A stretch of 64,000 bases of DNA, taken from assembly GCA_950295325.1 (NCBI GenBank), contig OX485806.1, forward strand, positions 51,953,169 through 52,017,168, read 5' to 3'. The translations under genes were made by a program, and so were the position numbers. This stretch comes from Polytrichum commune. Taxonomy: Eukaryota; Streptophyta; Polytrichopsida; Polytrichales; Polytrichaceae. The notes below the pieces were generated by a model, which was not told the origin of the DNA, did not search any database, and worked only from the letters and a program-made list of their open reading frames with translations. Shown here piece by piece: positions 11,831 through 22,058 of this stretch (its first letter is position 1; each line of letters opens with the position of its first letter).

Positions 11831-14800
11831 TTGGTTTCTACTATTTGAAAACATGTAAACATAACAACTTGTGAGTGTATATGATACGCCCACCTCTTTT
11901 TCTCTATTTATATTGGAATATTATGTTTGAAATAGATATCGGTTTCTTACCTATCTCGGACTTGCATCCAAGAATGGTTTTTCAGCCGTCTTTCAGCTTA
12001 CTCTCCATGACTCTCTATTATCTTCTGAAATTCCGCTTGCTGGTACATAAATTACCAGTTTGCACTGTAATTTGTTCCCTCTTATATATTCATGCCATTT
12101 CAATGTTCACAGTATTTGTTTTGTTCAGAGTTCTGTGGTATACTATGGCCCTGCTTCGTGCTGAACCTCATTATGTTCCGGTCCTCTTTCCATTAGGTGA
12201 AGACGGTCATGCTATAGTCACTTATGCAACATTGAGTTTGAGTTTTCAATATCGTGAGGTCACTATCTTTGTCGAAGAAGAAGTTTTTGACGATCATACC
12301 GGTTTAGTTTCACATGCAGTTCATCAGACTAGAGTAGATAATGACGTCGGTATGTTCTGGTTGCTGAAGCCTGGAAAACATCGTGTATATGGAGTCTCCG
12401 AGTTTATGTTTGAGTGTTCGACTGAACTTCTAACACCTAAGGAGTCTTCCACTGTTAGCATTGAGAGACCGGTGCTGTCTAAGGTCAAAATTGAGCCCGG
12501 TCTAAATACAATTTATGAGTTGAGTGATGATTCCGACGGCGATGTTGAATTCTTAAAATCAGCGAGCAGAGTCCAAGCTTCGTTGTCTCCACAAGTAGTT
12601 CGCAAGGAAACAACTCCTCCTGTTAGTCCGTCTCCTAATCCTGGTTAGGCCAAGGTTGTGGCAAGTCCTCTTCTCAGTATCATTCATTCATTGATGCGCC
12701 TTGGAGCTCGTAAGCGGTCCAAAAGTGTGTTATCTCGAATTAGCTTTGATGCAATCAGACTCCAGCAGGTTGATTACCTTCCCCCTCGTTACGATGGGGA
12801 CGTTATCTTCGAATTTCCACCTTTAGGTGACCATGGCCAGAATACAAAGGCCAAGCTGCTTCGTGGAATGGATAGAAGGTACGATGGCCATGCTTGGACT
12901 TGCACAATTACATCCAATATTCAGAATGATCTGAAGCTTTTGTTTCGTGCATCTTCTTGTTTGGGACACCTCCGTTGCGACAATCCTGCCTGTGAGTATC
13001 TTCAGCGAGACCATACGACTTCCAAAATGAATGAAACAAAGTGGGAAGGATTATATGAGAAATTGTTTGAAGTGGGGTCCAAGCCTCCAACTAGTTTGAC
13101 CGTTGTTTGCAAATCATGTAACGTCCCTCCCACCTGTGTTGTTGTCTGCACTGCCAAGATCTACTATGTTACCGCGACACCTCACATGACGAGGGCTTGT
13201 GTGCACTTGGGATCTCACGACCATCCCGTCAAGTCAGGTGATCATCGGGACTTCATCGATTTGACAAACACCTTGATTGGGGATCAAGTCGAACGCACCC
13301 CATCAGCCACTCGCTCCGCTATTGTGCTTGAAACTGCAAAGGAAGTACTGGGCCCACTCCTCCTTGCTAAAGAAGGTGACCCACAAAAGATCTTGGAGCT
13401 GGACGAGCTGCAAGTTATTTTCGATCGGTGTAAGCACCTCACCTCGCCCAACATTCGTATGGAAGAACCTGAACGCTCTCATGGCTCAACATGGAGTGGA
13501 CAAAGTCAATTTTAAAGGTTTCATGGCCGACAGTGCCCAAGCCAACTGGAATGCTGTTCGAATCATATACGGAAGTGGAGATGCGTCTGAGAAGATGGTG
13601 GATAGAGAGAGGACTTGTCTTTTCCATTGGACACAATCCTTGGAAAAACATACCAAGGCCGATATCCATCAAGACCTGCAACATCAGCATCGAAAACTAT
13701 GCCAGCAATACAAGAATGCGAAATCGATGGCGGAGGCCGAGACAAAGTATTTGGCAATTCGGGCATGGTGGATGTCATCCGGGGCAGCAACTGAACAAGG
13801 TCTACCTCGACTGGAGCTCTGGCTGGCCTTCTGGCACTTCCGTTACCGCCAATGGGGTGGATTTATGGAGTTGGTAAGTCTATACTTCCCTCTATATTTC
13901 ATGTATAGTTCCCACTTTATGGTTCAACTACATTGATTCTGCCATTATTCTAATTCAGACTGTATGGGCATTGTAGGATCTAAGTGAAGCTGAACTAGCG
14001 GAAATGCCATCCTGTAACCTTGCTGAATCTATCCACAACAAGTGGAAGCAGCAATCTGGCGATCGGGACAGCGACCTTTATGTGGCAACAATCGATGACT
14101 TCGTGCGTGCTTTCATGCAGTGCTCAGCATATTCCCATTCCTGAAGGGAGAGAACCCTGGAACTGGACCGTCGAAGGAGGAATTGAAGCTGAGGCGTGCT
14201 CAGAGGTCTGCCGTAAAAACAAAAATCTCGAAACCGCTGCATGAGGCCATCTTGAAGATGCCTGGCGGTGACGAGTGGTGCACCAGGACTCCCCACCTCG
14301 AAGGGGAAGAGGTATTTGTTTCTCTGAAGCATAAACTGGATACTGCTTTCGGTGACGAACGTGAATCTCACAGGCCAGACAAGATCAGTATATGTGGGAG
14401 TCCAAATTCGACGGAAATACGGAAATACGGATTCAATTTCCGTATTTTTCCTTGCTCGTATGAGGATAATAGGGCCTCTTAGGATAAATTACTTGTACTA
14501 GGAAATAGGGCATTCTAAATCCGCCTTGTGCGATAAAACGAATAAAAATGAGTATTATGACCGGTCCGTCAAATTGGATTAGCGGACCGTTTAATCATGG
14601 TCCGAACCGCTGGTCCGGACCAGGTAATGGCCGCGTCAAGATTAACCAACGGACCGAAAGTGGCAGTTACAACGGGTTTATAACGGTTGGGGGAAACCGT
14701 CGGAAAACGGGTGGTAACCGTTTTCCGTTAAACCCTAACGGTAATCGTGAGTGGAAGAGGGGGAGGATATTTAAGGGTCTCTTCCTTCTCCTCCCCACTT

Positions 14801-14932
14801 TTTGCAAGGAGAAGAATTGTTGAATGAAAGAGTGGTGAGACTTTGTTTTTCTTTCGAGCCGCCAGCAGTTGGATTGCTGGGACTTTGTACTTTCTAGTCA
14901 CCGGCAATTGGCTTGCCGGGACTCCATAGCGG

Positions 14933-16516
14933 TTGAGCGGAAAAGAGGGTACCCGGAGAGGAGAGAGTTTCCGTAAATTGAGATGGAAGTTGAGAGAAGA
15001 GAGGAAGATGCCGGAAACACGGGAAGAGGATCAGAGGGAACCCATCCCAATCTCGCTCAAAACCCTAGTCCCTACAATTCCAAGAGATGATAGGGAGTTG
15101 CAAGAGCTAGTGGAGGATCTCCAGGTTATGGGCTGTGCTGGGTTGCTCGCCAAACCCTGGAACCTCCGAGCGGAAAATACCCTCCGAGAATTCAAGTTCG
15201 GAAGAGGTAATCAGTGGTTAGGGACCAAGAGGAGGGATCCGGATCATTGGACTCCGGATGTATGGAATAGGGTCTACGGATTCCCGAGGGGAATTGCAGA
15301 GGGGTGGGCCGGCCGGTGCGACGGCTTGTTCGCCGGAAAGTTTAGAGGGGACGCGGATCTGAAGGACGGCTTCCACCCCGGGAACTGCCGGAACCTTAGG
15401 GAGCGGAGGGTGTTAGAATTCCTCTTGCCCATCCTCAATCCGGACAAGCCGAAACGGATTAGCCTCACCATGGCTAACACCCTGTTTGGTGCCATGTCCG
15501 GAGTCCGGCCGGTGAATTGGGGTCTGATAATCCAGGAGATAGTAGGGCGGGCCCTCCCCAACATAGGCCGGAAACCCTCCTTCCTCTCCCCCTTCATTCT
15601 GCACCTCTATCAACACTTCGACTGTTTCACGGCCGAGACGAAGGACCTGCTGACGATAGCGGCGGACGACGTCACCTACAAGCTCCATCCGGAAGTTGGA
15701 GACTTCGAGACGGAGACTTCCAGTGACCCCATCATTCCGGAAGCACCTCCCTCATCACCCGGAAGCCCGCCGCCAACCATCTCTAGGCCACTCTCTCTTC
15801 CTCTTCCTCATCATCATCCGGAACCCGGGCCCAGCCGGGAAACCACTTGGCGGAATGTGGACCTTGCCGCTTGGGACTTTCCGGAAAATCCCTTCAAGCG
15901 GGTCCAGGAGGGGATGGAGGATCTCCAAAACCAGTACTACCAGTTGGAGCACATCGTCCGAGGAGCGAACCAGGCCCTGGACGACTGCGGACCCGGAAAT
16001 ATCCTCCGGGAGTTAGCCAAGAGGGCGGACAAGAAGGAGCTCGAGCAGGCCAAGACGGAGAATGCTCACCTCACCGCGCAGGTAGCGGCCATGACTCAGG
16101 AGCTGAGTCAGAAGAGCGAAGAGATCCAGAAGTACCACGCGAAGCAGGTAGTGCTCTTCAACCGGATCCAGGAGCTGGTGGGGCATCCGGCAGAGATCGT
16201 CAACAAGGCGCATTTCTACGACCGGATGATGGAGTCCGGAGAACCTGCTTCCGCTAGACAGAGCCTTCCCATCCTCGTGAAATACTCACGGACGATGAAG
16301 GATCTCCTGGCGGAAATCCAGAAGGTGGTTCCGCCAAGCGGAACACCCCGGCGGGTACTCTATCCGGGTCTGCCTGGGTCCCCAACCGGAACCCTCTACG
16401 AAGTAGTTGGCGAGGTCGCTCTGGTTCAGAACCCGCCAACGTCTGCAAGACCCAGCCAGCAGGGAGGCGGCTCTCGGCCGGCTAGTTCCGGAAGAGCTCC
16501 GAAAAAGGTTTGTTAG
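14933..16516 (+). CDS. Retroelement ORF of unknown function with coiled coil (gag-like or accessory)
   Basis: The reading of 527 codons may truly start at the Met at 15008. The N-terminal part (LQVMGCAGLL...KPWN, then VYGFPRG) and a central block (ISLTMANTLFGAMSG, WGLIIQEIVG) resemble, in my reading, the plant-transposon ORF1 proteins found beside Ogre/Athila-like elements. A Pro/Ser-rich hinge follows (about residues 265-300). Next is a long heptad-rich coiled coil (roughly residues 320-410, with many Glu, Gln and Lys) and a basic, Gly/Ser/Arg-rich tail. No zinc knuckle, protease or polymerase motif is visible. It lies in the only coding part of the 14393 element. A structural or RNA-binding role is a guess. 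Confidence 0.55.
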   Translation: MSGKEGTRRGESFRKLRWKLREERKMPETREEDQREPIPISLKTLVPTIPRDDRELQELVEDLQVMGCAGLLAKPWNLRAENTLREFKFGRGNQWLGTKRRDPDHWTPDVWNRVYGFPRGIAEGWAGRCDGLFAGKFRGDADLKDGFHPGNCRNLRERRVLEFLLPILNPDKPKRISLTMANTLFGAMSGVRPVNWGLIIQEIVGRALPNIGRKPSFLSPFILHLYQHFDCFTAETKDLLTIAADDVTYKLHPEVGDFETETSSDPIIPEAPPSSPGSPPPTISRPLSLPLPHHHPEPGPSRETTWRNVDLAAWDFPENPFKRVQEGMEDLQNQYYQLEHIVRGANQALDDCGPGNILRELAKRADKKELEQAKTENAHLTAQVAAMTQELSQKSEEIQKYHAKQVVLFNRIQELVGHPAEIVNKAHFYDRMMESGEPASARQSLPILVKYSRTMKDLLAEIQKVVPPSGTPRRVLYPGLPGSPTGTLYEVVGEVALVQNPPTSARPSQQGGGSRPASSGRAPKKVC

Positions 16517-17054
16517 ATCCGGACGAGGCCAGTCCCCGGTTCCGCGGACCTCGGATCGGTCCCGGACTCCGGACAGGGCTAGGACACCGATCCGGCATCA
16601 GACTTCGGATCGAGAGGCAACTCCGAGTAGGGGCAAGGCCCCTATGACCCACGCCTCGCCGTCGTCTCCTCCGGACTGCCAAATGGTTAGTCCTTTTCCT
16701 CCGCCACCCTCCAGGGCGGCCTCCAACAGGGATCCGCGGACTGCCTCGATCTCAGGCGGGCAGAATTCGGAACAGCGTACCGGAAGCGATCCTTCTCCGG
16801 TCCGGAGCATCCGGAACCCCGGGGACCGTCTCCGGAACCCCAGGAACAGTTTCCGGAACCCCAGGGACCGGAACACCGCGGACCGAGGGGGCAGCAGATT
16901 CGGAGGACGAGATTGCCCCGTCTCCGAACATGAGGAGGATGCTCACGTGGCTGCAGAAGGCATCGCTGGGAGGGGGCTCATCCGCCGTCAGCGGACTCGG
17001 CAGTCACTCAAAGGAGGGATCGGCTCTGAAGAAGCACCGCTCTTCTTAGCTTAG
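16407..17054 (+). pseudogene. Arg/Ser/Pro-rich reading overlapping and extending the 14933 ORF
   Basis: This reading lies in another frame and overlaps the end of the 14933-16516 ORF. It is made of low-complexity repeats (DRSRTPDRARTP, RNPGDRLRNP) that arise from tandem TCCGGAACCCC units in the DNA. It could be the original C-terminus reached by a frameshift near 16500, since the composition continues smoothly from the basic tail of the upstream ORF, or it could be chance. There is no recognisable domain. Confidence 0.3.
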
Positions 17055-17479
17055 AAGGGCAACTAGATTAGTTAGGGAGAATAGAGGTAGGCAGGGAGGA
17101 CTTAGGAGTTTTTGAAGATGAGGAATAAAATTCTGCCTTGGATGTGTCAGCGGAAAATCCGGATCTTGATCCCGGAAATCCGGGAGAACGGGTGTAGTTA
17201 GGGTTTTCTTTCGGGGCCGCCGCCTGGGCCGCTGCCCTCAGATTAGGGATTTTGAGCCTCTACTTAAGGCTGAATAAGGAGTTGGGGAAGGGTTCCTTCT
17301 CCATTGTTGTATTTCGATTGCTCCTACTCTAATAAATTACTTGGTTTCTCACTCCTTGACTTTCCTTGATCGATGTTTGTATGGATGATCCGGAGATCGT
17401 TAGCGGAGGAGAGAGAGTATGAGGGATAGGAGTTCCGGATAGGAGATGGGAGAGGAGACCCGGATCTGATCCGGTTATT

Positions 17480-18000
17480 GCCTTGTAGATCCTCTCTGTG
17501 TGTAGTGGGAGGGAAACCTCACTAAACCGGATGGTTGAGTAACGTCTAGGTGGGATAACCGCTAGGAGGATTGGGTGAGATCCGGAAGGGACCCGGACTC
17601 ACGCCAATCTGATCTTCTGAAGAGGTCCCACTGCCCTTAGACGGACCAATCCGGAAGGTGGTACGGATCGCCCAGTTAGCTCAGATTGAATAGAATCCAA
17701 GGTACAGGTAGTCGGATAGATCTGTCGGAAGGAGAAGGGAAGGACCGGATCAGTAAGGGTTCCGGGTTGGAGGCCACCTCCGGAGTGTAGTGGAAGAGAT
17801 CCTCATTGTTCGGGGTGTCTGGGTAACGTCCAGGTGAGATAGCCGTGGAGAAGATTGAGCAAAGGTCCGGAAGGGATCCGGAATTGTGCCAATCTGATCT
17901 TCCGAAGAGGTCTCATCGTCGGAGAGCGGGACAATCCGGAAAGTGGTACGGGTCACCCACTTAACCCGTCGAGTCAGATCTCCGGTTGGAATCCGGACTC
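17480..18000. repeat. Two-copy direct repeat in the non-coding tail of the 14393 element
   Basis: Bases 17495-17690 and 17780-17975 share the order GTGTAGTGG, GTAACGTC-AGGTG, GATCCGGAAGGGA, GCCAATCTGATCTTC, GAAGAGGTC, then AATCCGGAA-GTGGTACGG and CACCCA-TTA. The copies are about 285 bp apart and clearly diverged. No coding sequence is supported in 17055-18431. Confidence 0.6.
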
Positions 18001-19906
18001 CTCTAGTAACTGTGGTCCTAAGAAATAATCCGGATCTCTCTGCGTGACCTGCCAGGACGGATTTGATCAATCCGGATTGATTGTGAGGGAGTTTCCGGAT
18101 TCTAATCTTATAAAGGATGTCTTCGTCGGAAGGAACCACCTATTCTAAAGGGTAGACGTAGAGGGGCAAGTTAGCGTTATAATTAGGACCTAGACGCACA
18201 ATCCGGAAAGGCACCCTCAGGAAGAAGACGAAGAGTGTCCCAAAGACCAAAAGTCCGGAAATTAGGGTTTCCGGAAATTTGGCTAAGGAAGAAGAGATAA
18301 GCAGGAGCGAAGGGTTCTAGACCTCCTACACTTCACAGAATCCCTGGACGATACTAGGGTCATCCGGACAAAACCGGATTAGGCACTTAAAAACGCCAAT
18401 TCGGATATGTTGGTGTTCGCGTGTCCCCACAGTATATCCCGACCACGCGTCCAAACCAGATCTGCCCGACTGAACGATTCTCCACCTCCTGTGACAACTC
18501 CAAATTCTCCGACAACTCCACATTCTCCCACAACTGCAGATGAAGACCAACCGCAATTTCCAACACACGACGCTCCGCAGCGGGTGGATCGACACCACGT
18601 CACCGCGATTGAGGAGACATTATGCAACCCTGCCCAGTGGCACATTGCACGGCTGCCTAAGACATCTGCGAAGGCTTGCTTTGCTCTACAAGCAATCACC
18701 AAGAAGAAGTGCGTCGCTCGGATTGTACAAGACGGGAAGAGCACCGCTGCACCTACCTACTCAGGCCTCATGGATAACTATCGGAAGAAGAGATTGGACC
18801 CTCAAGACTTTTTTTTTTGCAATGACGACATTGAGAGATGCGTTAAGGGTACAAAAAGGAGGTGGGTGGTCTCAGTCCCGAACGTTCCGGAGGTATGGCC
18901 GATTAAGTTGGGGACCAACTTAACTTGCAAAGAGATCCTCTCTTTAGAAAACGCAAGATTTAGACTGCCCCAGCGGAAGGAGATGACACCTTCCAGAATT
19001 TTTCAGGACCACCCATTACCTTTGGACTTAGCAAGCTACACGACTCCTGCATATCCGGATGAGTTTCCCACCCGGCGTTCAGGGAAGTTGATTAGGCGCA
19101 ACAAGAAGGCCCCGTCAACAAAACACGCCAATAATTGTGCCTCAACCCTATCACTGAAAGCCAAAGTGCACAAACTTTGCATGCTTCCAGCCCCTGCCTT
19201 AGGATGCATCGTCTCCTTGGATTCCGGCACGCCCCCAAAGGTTCAGCAATACTACTTGACGATTTCGCAGCTGCCAGCATGCATTTGTCCTAACTTCAAG
19301 GACATGGCGACTAAAGAAATTGGAAAAAGGGGTCAATGGGCCAACTGTAAGCATTTGTACCATTTGTTTACTATAGTCTGTGGTTTGGACTCAGAATTAT
19401 ACACGTTCATTCATGCAGCTAGTTTTAGCTTCAACGAAGTGAAGCGAGTTTTGGAGGGTGGTTTGCTGAAGTACCTTGACTCTTAGAGTTTTCTGTTTCT
19501 TTAAAGTAACATATGTATGCAAGATTTGTTATGATCATGATGTAGTGAGACTAAAAGGGCCACTACAAGACATTTGACACAACACATGTATTTCGTTGTT
19601 CCAAAGTTGCGTGACCTTTTTAGAGTACCACTAATTCTCATTATACTGAAACAGTACGTGTTTGATTTGAGACAAACCCATATTTATTACTGATATTAGT
19701 TCCAAATGTTCAATTTAACACCCTAAACCATATTTTTCATTGATACAATAACATTTTTTCCTGTATCAGAGCCCTTAATTGTCCACGGTCATAGGTCACA
19801 CTGTTTACTAAGTTTAGAAGAAAAAAATTACTAAAAAAAATTTAGTCCAAAAATACCATAAATTTACTGCTTAAAATAACATTTTAATCAAAACATCTCA
19901 GAAGTT

Positions 19907-19930
19907 ACCGCTCGCAAAATAGCTTCGTCC
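19907..19930 (-). repeat. Right terminal inverted repeat of MULE copy 1
   Basis: The reverse complement reads GGACGAAG and then CTATTTTGCGAGCGGT, matching the left end. CTAGTGAGA follows at 19931-19939 as the right target duplication. Confidence 0.85.
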
Positions 19931-19939
19931 CTAGTGAGA

Positions 19940-20452
19940 ACAGGGAAGGCCGAGAAAAGCCAGGGGTGGAGACCACTTCGGCGTATGTTCGAGGTTAGCT
20001 CCAGGAGATTCCACAGTGCTACTACTACTACAGGAGCTGTGGTGCTCAACTACGACCCAAACTAATGCTGGATGAGACCGAGAGGAAGGTCTGGAATGGC
20101 TGCACCGTGCTAGGACATTAGGAAGGGTAGTTATTAGGTAGCGAGCAAAACAATTGTGATATTGAAGCGACCAGTGACACAAGGCTGGGATGACACATTT
20201 GTGATAGGGTTTAGGGTTTAAGGTTGGCGCATTGACAAATTAAGGCATTTTGTGTGTGTGGTTAGTGCGCTAGGAGAATGGCGTTTTTAAATGCTTGTAA
20301 CCTGGTTTTTATTGGAGTAAAATTGTGTGGATGACATTGATATTGTGCGAGCATCTGAATAAATACAAGGGCAAGCGAAGTAATCAACTACATGTGAGCC
20401 ATAGACTCTCACCCGGACTATGACGCACAAACGTGGGGGTTTAGGGCTTACA
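19940..20452 (+). repeat. 5' LTR of gypsy-1, second part
   Basis: The LTR continues after MULE copy 1. It contains ATAAATACAAGG downstream of GCTTGTAACC and ends with CTCACCCGGACTATGACGCA and GGGTTTAGGGCTTACA. The other family members end with a similar CTCACCCGGACTACGACAC...GGTTTGGCCTCACA block. Confidence 0.75.
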
Positions 20453-20456
20453 TAAA

Positions 20457-20474
20457 TGGTGCGTCCGCCGGGAG
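20457..20474 (+). promoter_or_regulatory. Candidate primer-binding site of gypsy-1
   Basis: Four bases after the LTR end lies TGGTGCGTCCGCCGGGAG. A TGG start within a few bases of the LTR is the usual place and shape for the tRNA primer-binding site of plant LTR retrotransposons. I cannot say which tRNA would pair with it. The stretch 20475-21348 is an untranslated leader with no gene; its motif TTAAGGTAAG...TTGGGGAT is shared with gypsy-2. Confidence 0.5.
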
Positions 20475-22058
20475 AGAAGCAGGTGTAAGTGGATTGGAGT
20501 TTGGAGCAAAAAACTTGAGGGTGAGGAAGGAGCACGTGATGCGAGGTGAGTTGCTCACCTTGGTTTTGATTTTTGTTGTTGGATAGGTTAGTTGAATTTT
20601 CTCTCCTTTGGTTGGATGGCAATTTCATTTATATAATTTTGTCTTTTAGGAGAGAGCGCGGCTTAAGGTAAGTGCCACAACCTTCTTGGGGATGGCATAA
20701 GAACCTCACATTAATAGGAAGATCATTAGTTAACTAAATATCAAAGGGATAATTAAAATTTAGAAAAAATGAATTTGTCATTCACCTTGGGGTGAGTTTC
20801 CGAGTTATTGTCTGGGAGAGTGAATGTGGTTAGAATTAGAAACTGCTTTAGTTAGACATTAGCCAAGTTGGTTGAAGAAAATCGAATCACGGTCGAAGGC
20901 GAGCGCTAACCTGCAGATGGAGGAGTGAATTGCTTGAGGTACGCTTTACTACAAAGTGAATGATTAATTAATGAACGAATGTCTTTAGTAATTGTTTTTG
21001 ACGTTATCCATTATAGAGGGTAATTCCCTAATCATAGTGTCACGTGGGAGACAAGAGGGTGATGCCTCAGTCTTCGACGTGGTGCATGACGAAGGTCAAC
21101 CCCTCACTTTCAGTATTGTGGTGAATGTCAGCTTGAAGAAGAGTACGGAGGTGATTCTCCGGCTCAACTAAGAGTTGGCATGAGCATGCCCATCCCCTGT
21201 TTGGGATTTTTCACTTAAGTTGGCTTGCAGGTTCTCTCTCCTCACCTCCTTAATTTTTAATCCACACCTATATAAATGAAAATGCTCAAGAAGTGAAGGT
21301 GGCAAGGGGTATATGTGGTCAAGTGAAGATTGATCGACTTTTCAGGAAATGCAAGGTAAGATCTGATCTCATAAGCCGGATTTGGAGTTAGGACTAGGGA
21401 AAAATTACAAGGAGAAAGAAGTAAACAAGGATTAGTGAAGCTGTAGAAGAGGTGGAAGTTAGAATAGAGAGTTATTTGAATGTGGATACCACTGTTAGTC
21501 CTTTGTTAGGAAATTTAGAAATAGAAGCTCAACTTGAGGAGGAGACAACTCCCTCCAAGTTGATTGGCGAGACATTGTTAGAGACTGAAATTCATGTGGA
21601 AATAGATAGTGGAATAGGAGTAGACACACCAGTCGCTATGGCTAAGGAAGGAGAGAGAAGAGGTCCTCCTCCCATTCCACCCATTGATCCATTCCTTAGG
21701 TCAAGAGGTCTACCAATTCTAGTTCCACAGAACTTGGCGGCGGCGGATATGCCATCCAACCTACCTAAGGTTTATGGAACCAAAGATGAGGACCCCTCTA
21801 GGTACATGGAGAGACATATTGAGAGGTTAGCTAGTTTTCTTATTATAGATCCGGGATATTGCTTGGTGTGGTTTCCTACCACACTAGAGGGCGAAGCCTA
21901 TGAGTGGTATAGAGACCATGCAGAGGGTCATCTTAGATGATGGGATCAAATGCAGAGGGAGTTCTTAAATGAATTTAGGCCAGAAGTTGGTCAGAGCACT
22001 GCTTTGAGAACACTAGCGTCGTTGAAACAGGGAAGGAAAGAGGAAATCTCGGCGTATA

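Larger units (their letters stand above)
14393..18431 (+). mobile_element. 4,039-bp LTR-type element nested in the transposase gene
   Basis: The ends are TGTGGGAG and TCCCCACA, and the flanks are the 5-bp direct repeat GTATA (14388-14392 and 18432-18436). Removing the insert restores continuity of the transposase reading between KIS and RPRV. The left part (14393 to about 14930) looks like an LTR with promoter-like and leader sequence. One long ORF follows, then more than 1.3 kb with no coding sequence. I could not find a second copy of the left-end sequence at the right end, so the LTR pair is unresolved: the element may be internally rearranged or non-autonomous. No reverse transcriptase or integrase is present. 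The GC-rich coding part with many TCCGGA hexamers contrasts with its host. Confidence 0.7.
12145..19486 (+). pseudogene. MULE-type DDE transposase with SWIM zinc finger, copy 1 (broken)
   Basis: The start at 12145 (MALLRAEP) aligns with the start of copy 2 (MATIRALH). Exon 1 runs to 13873, a GT-AG intron spans 13874-13976, and exon 2 starts at 13977. An acidic Ser/Asp patch (LSDDSDGD) is followed by a WRKY-GCM1/FLYWCH-like cluster (CKSCNVPPTC, CTAKIYYV, ACVHLGSHDHPV), the second catalytic strand (GFMADSAQANWNAV), the RTCLFHW motif and the catalytic-Glu block NLAESIHNKW. The SWIM finger is CIC at about 19287 with NCKHLY at about 19343. Breaks: in-frame TAG at 12646, deletion of about 120 codons near 13460 that removes the first catalytic Asp, a frameshift near 14140, and a 4,039-bp insertion at 14393. 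After the insertion the same reading continues to the TAG at 19484-19486. The protein would cut and join the MULE ends, but this copy cannot be active. Confidence 0.85.
2404..19930. mobile_element. MULE copy 1: two-gene Mutator-like DNA transposon (transposase plus DNA methyltransferase)
   Basis: Both ends carry CTATTTTGCGAGCGGT preceded by 8-9 less conserved bases (2404-2428, and the reverse complement at 19907-19930). The flanks are the 9-bp direct repeat CTAGTGAGA (2395-2403 and 19931-19939), the size typical of Mutator-like elements. The left terminus adds further GAGCGG units, and a TATGACCG block lies about 90 bp inside (near 2491), with its counterpart at 19782-19794. Contents from left to right: methyltransferase gene (minus), a 7.4-kb tandem array, then the SWIM transposase gene (plus), itself interrupted by a 4-kb LTR-type element. 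At 17.5 kb it is long for a MULE; removing that insert gives about 13.5 kb, close to copy 2. Confidence 0.85.

Noticed and set aside
15274-16448. Minus-strand and alternative-frame readings across the 14933 ORF
   Set aside because: They are shadows caused by the GC-rich codon use of the plus-strand ORF.
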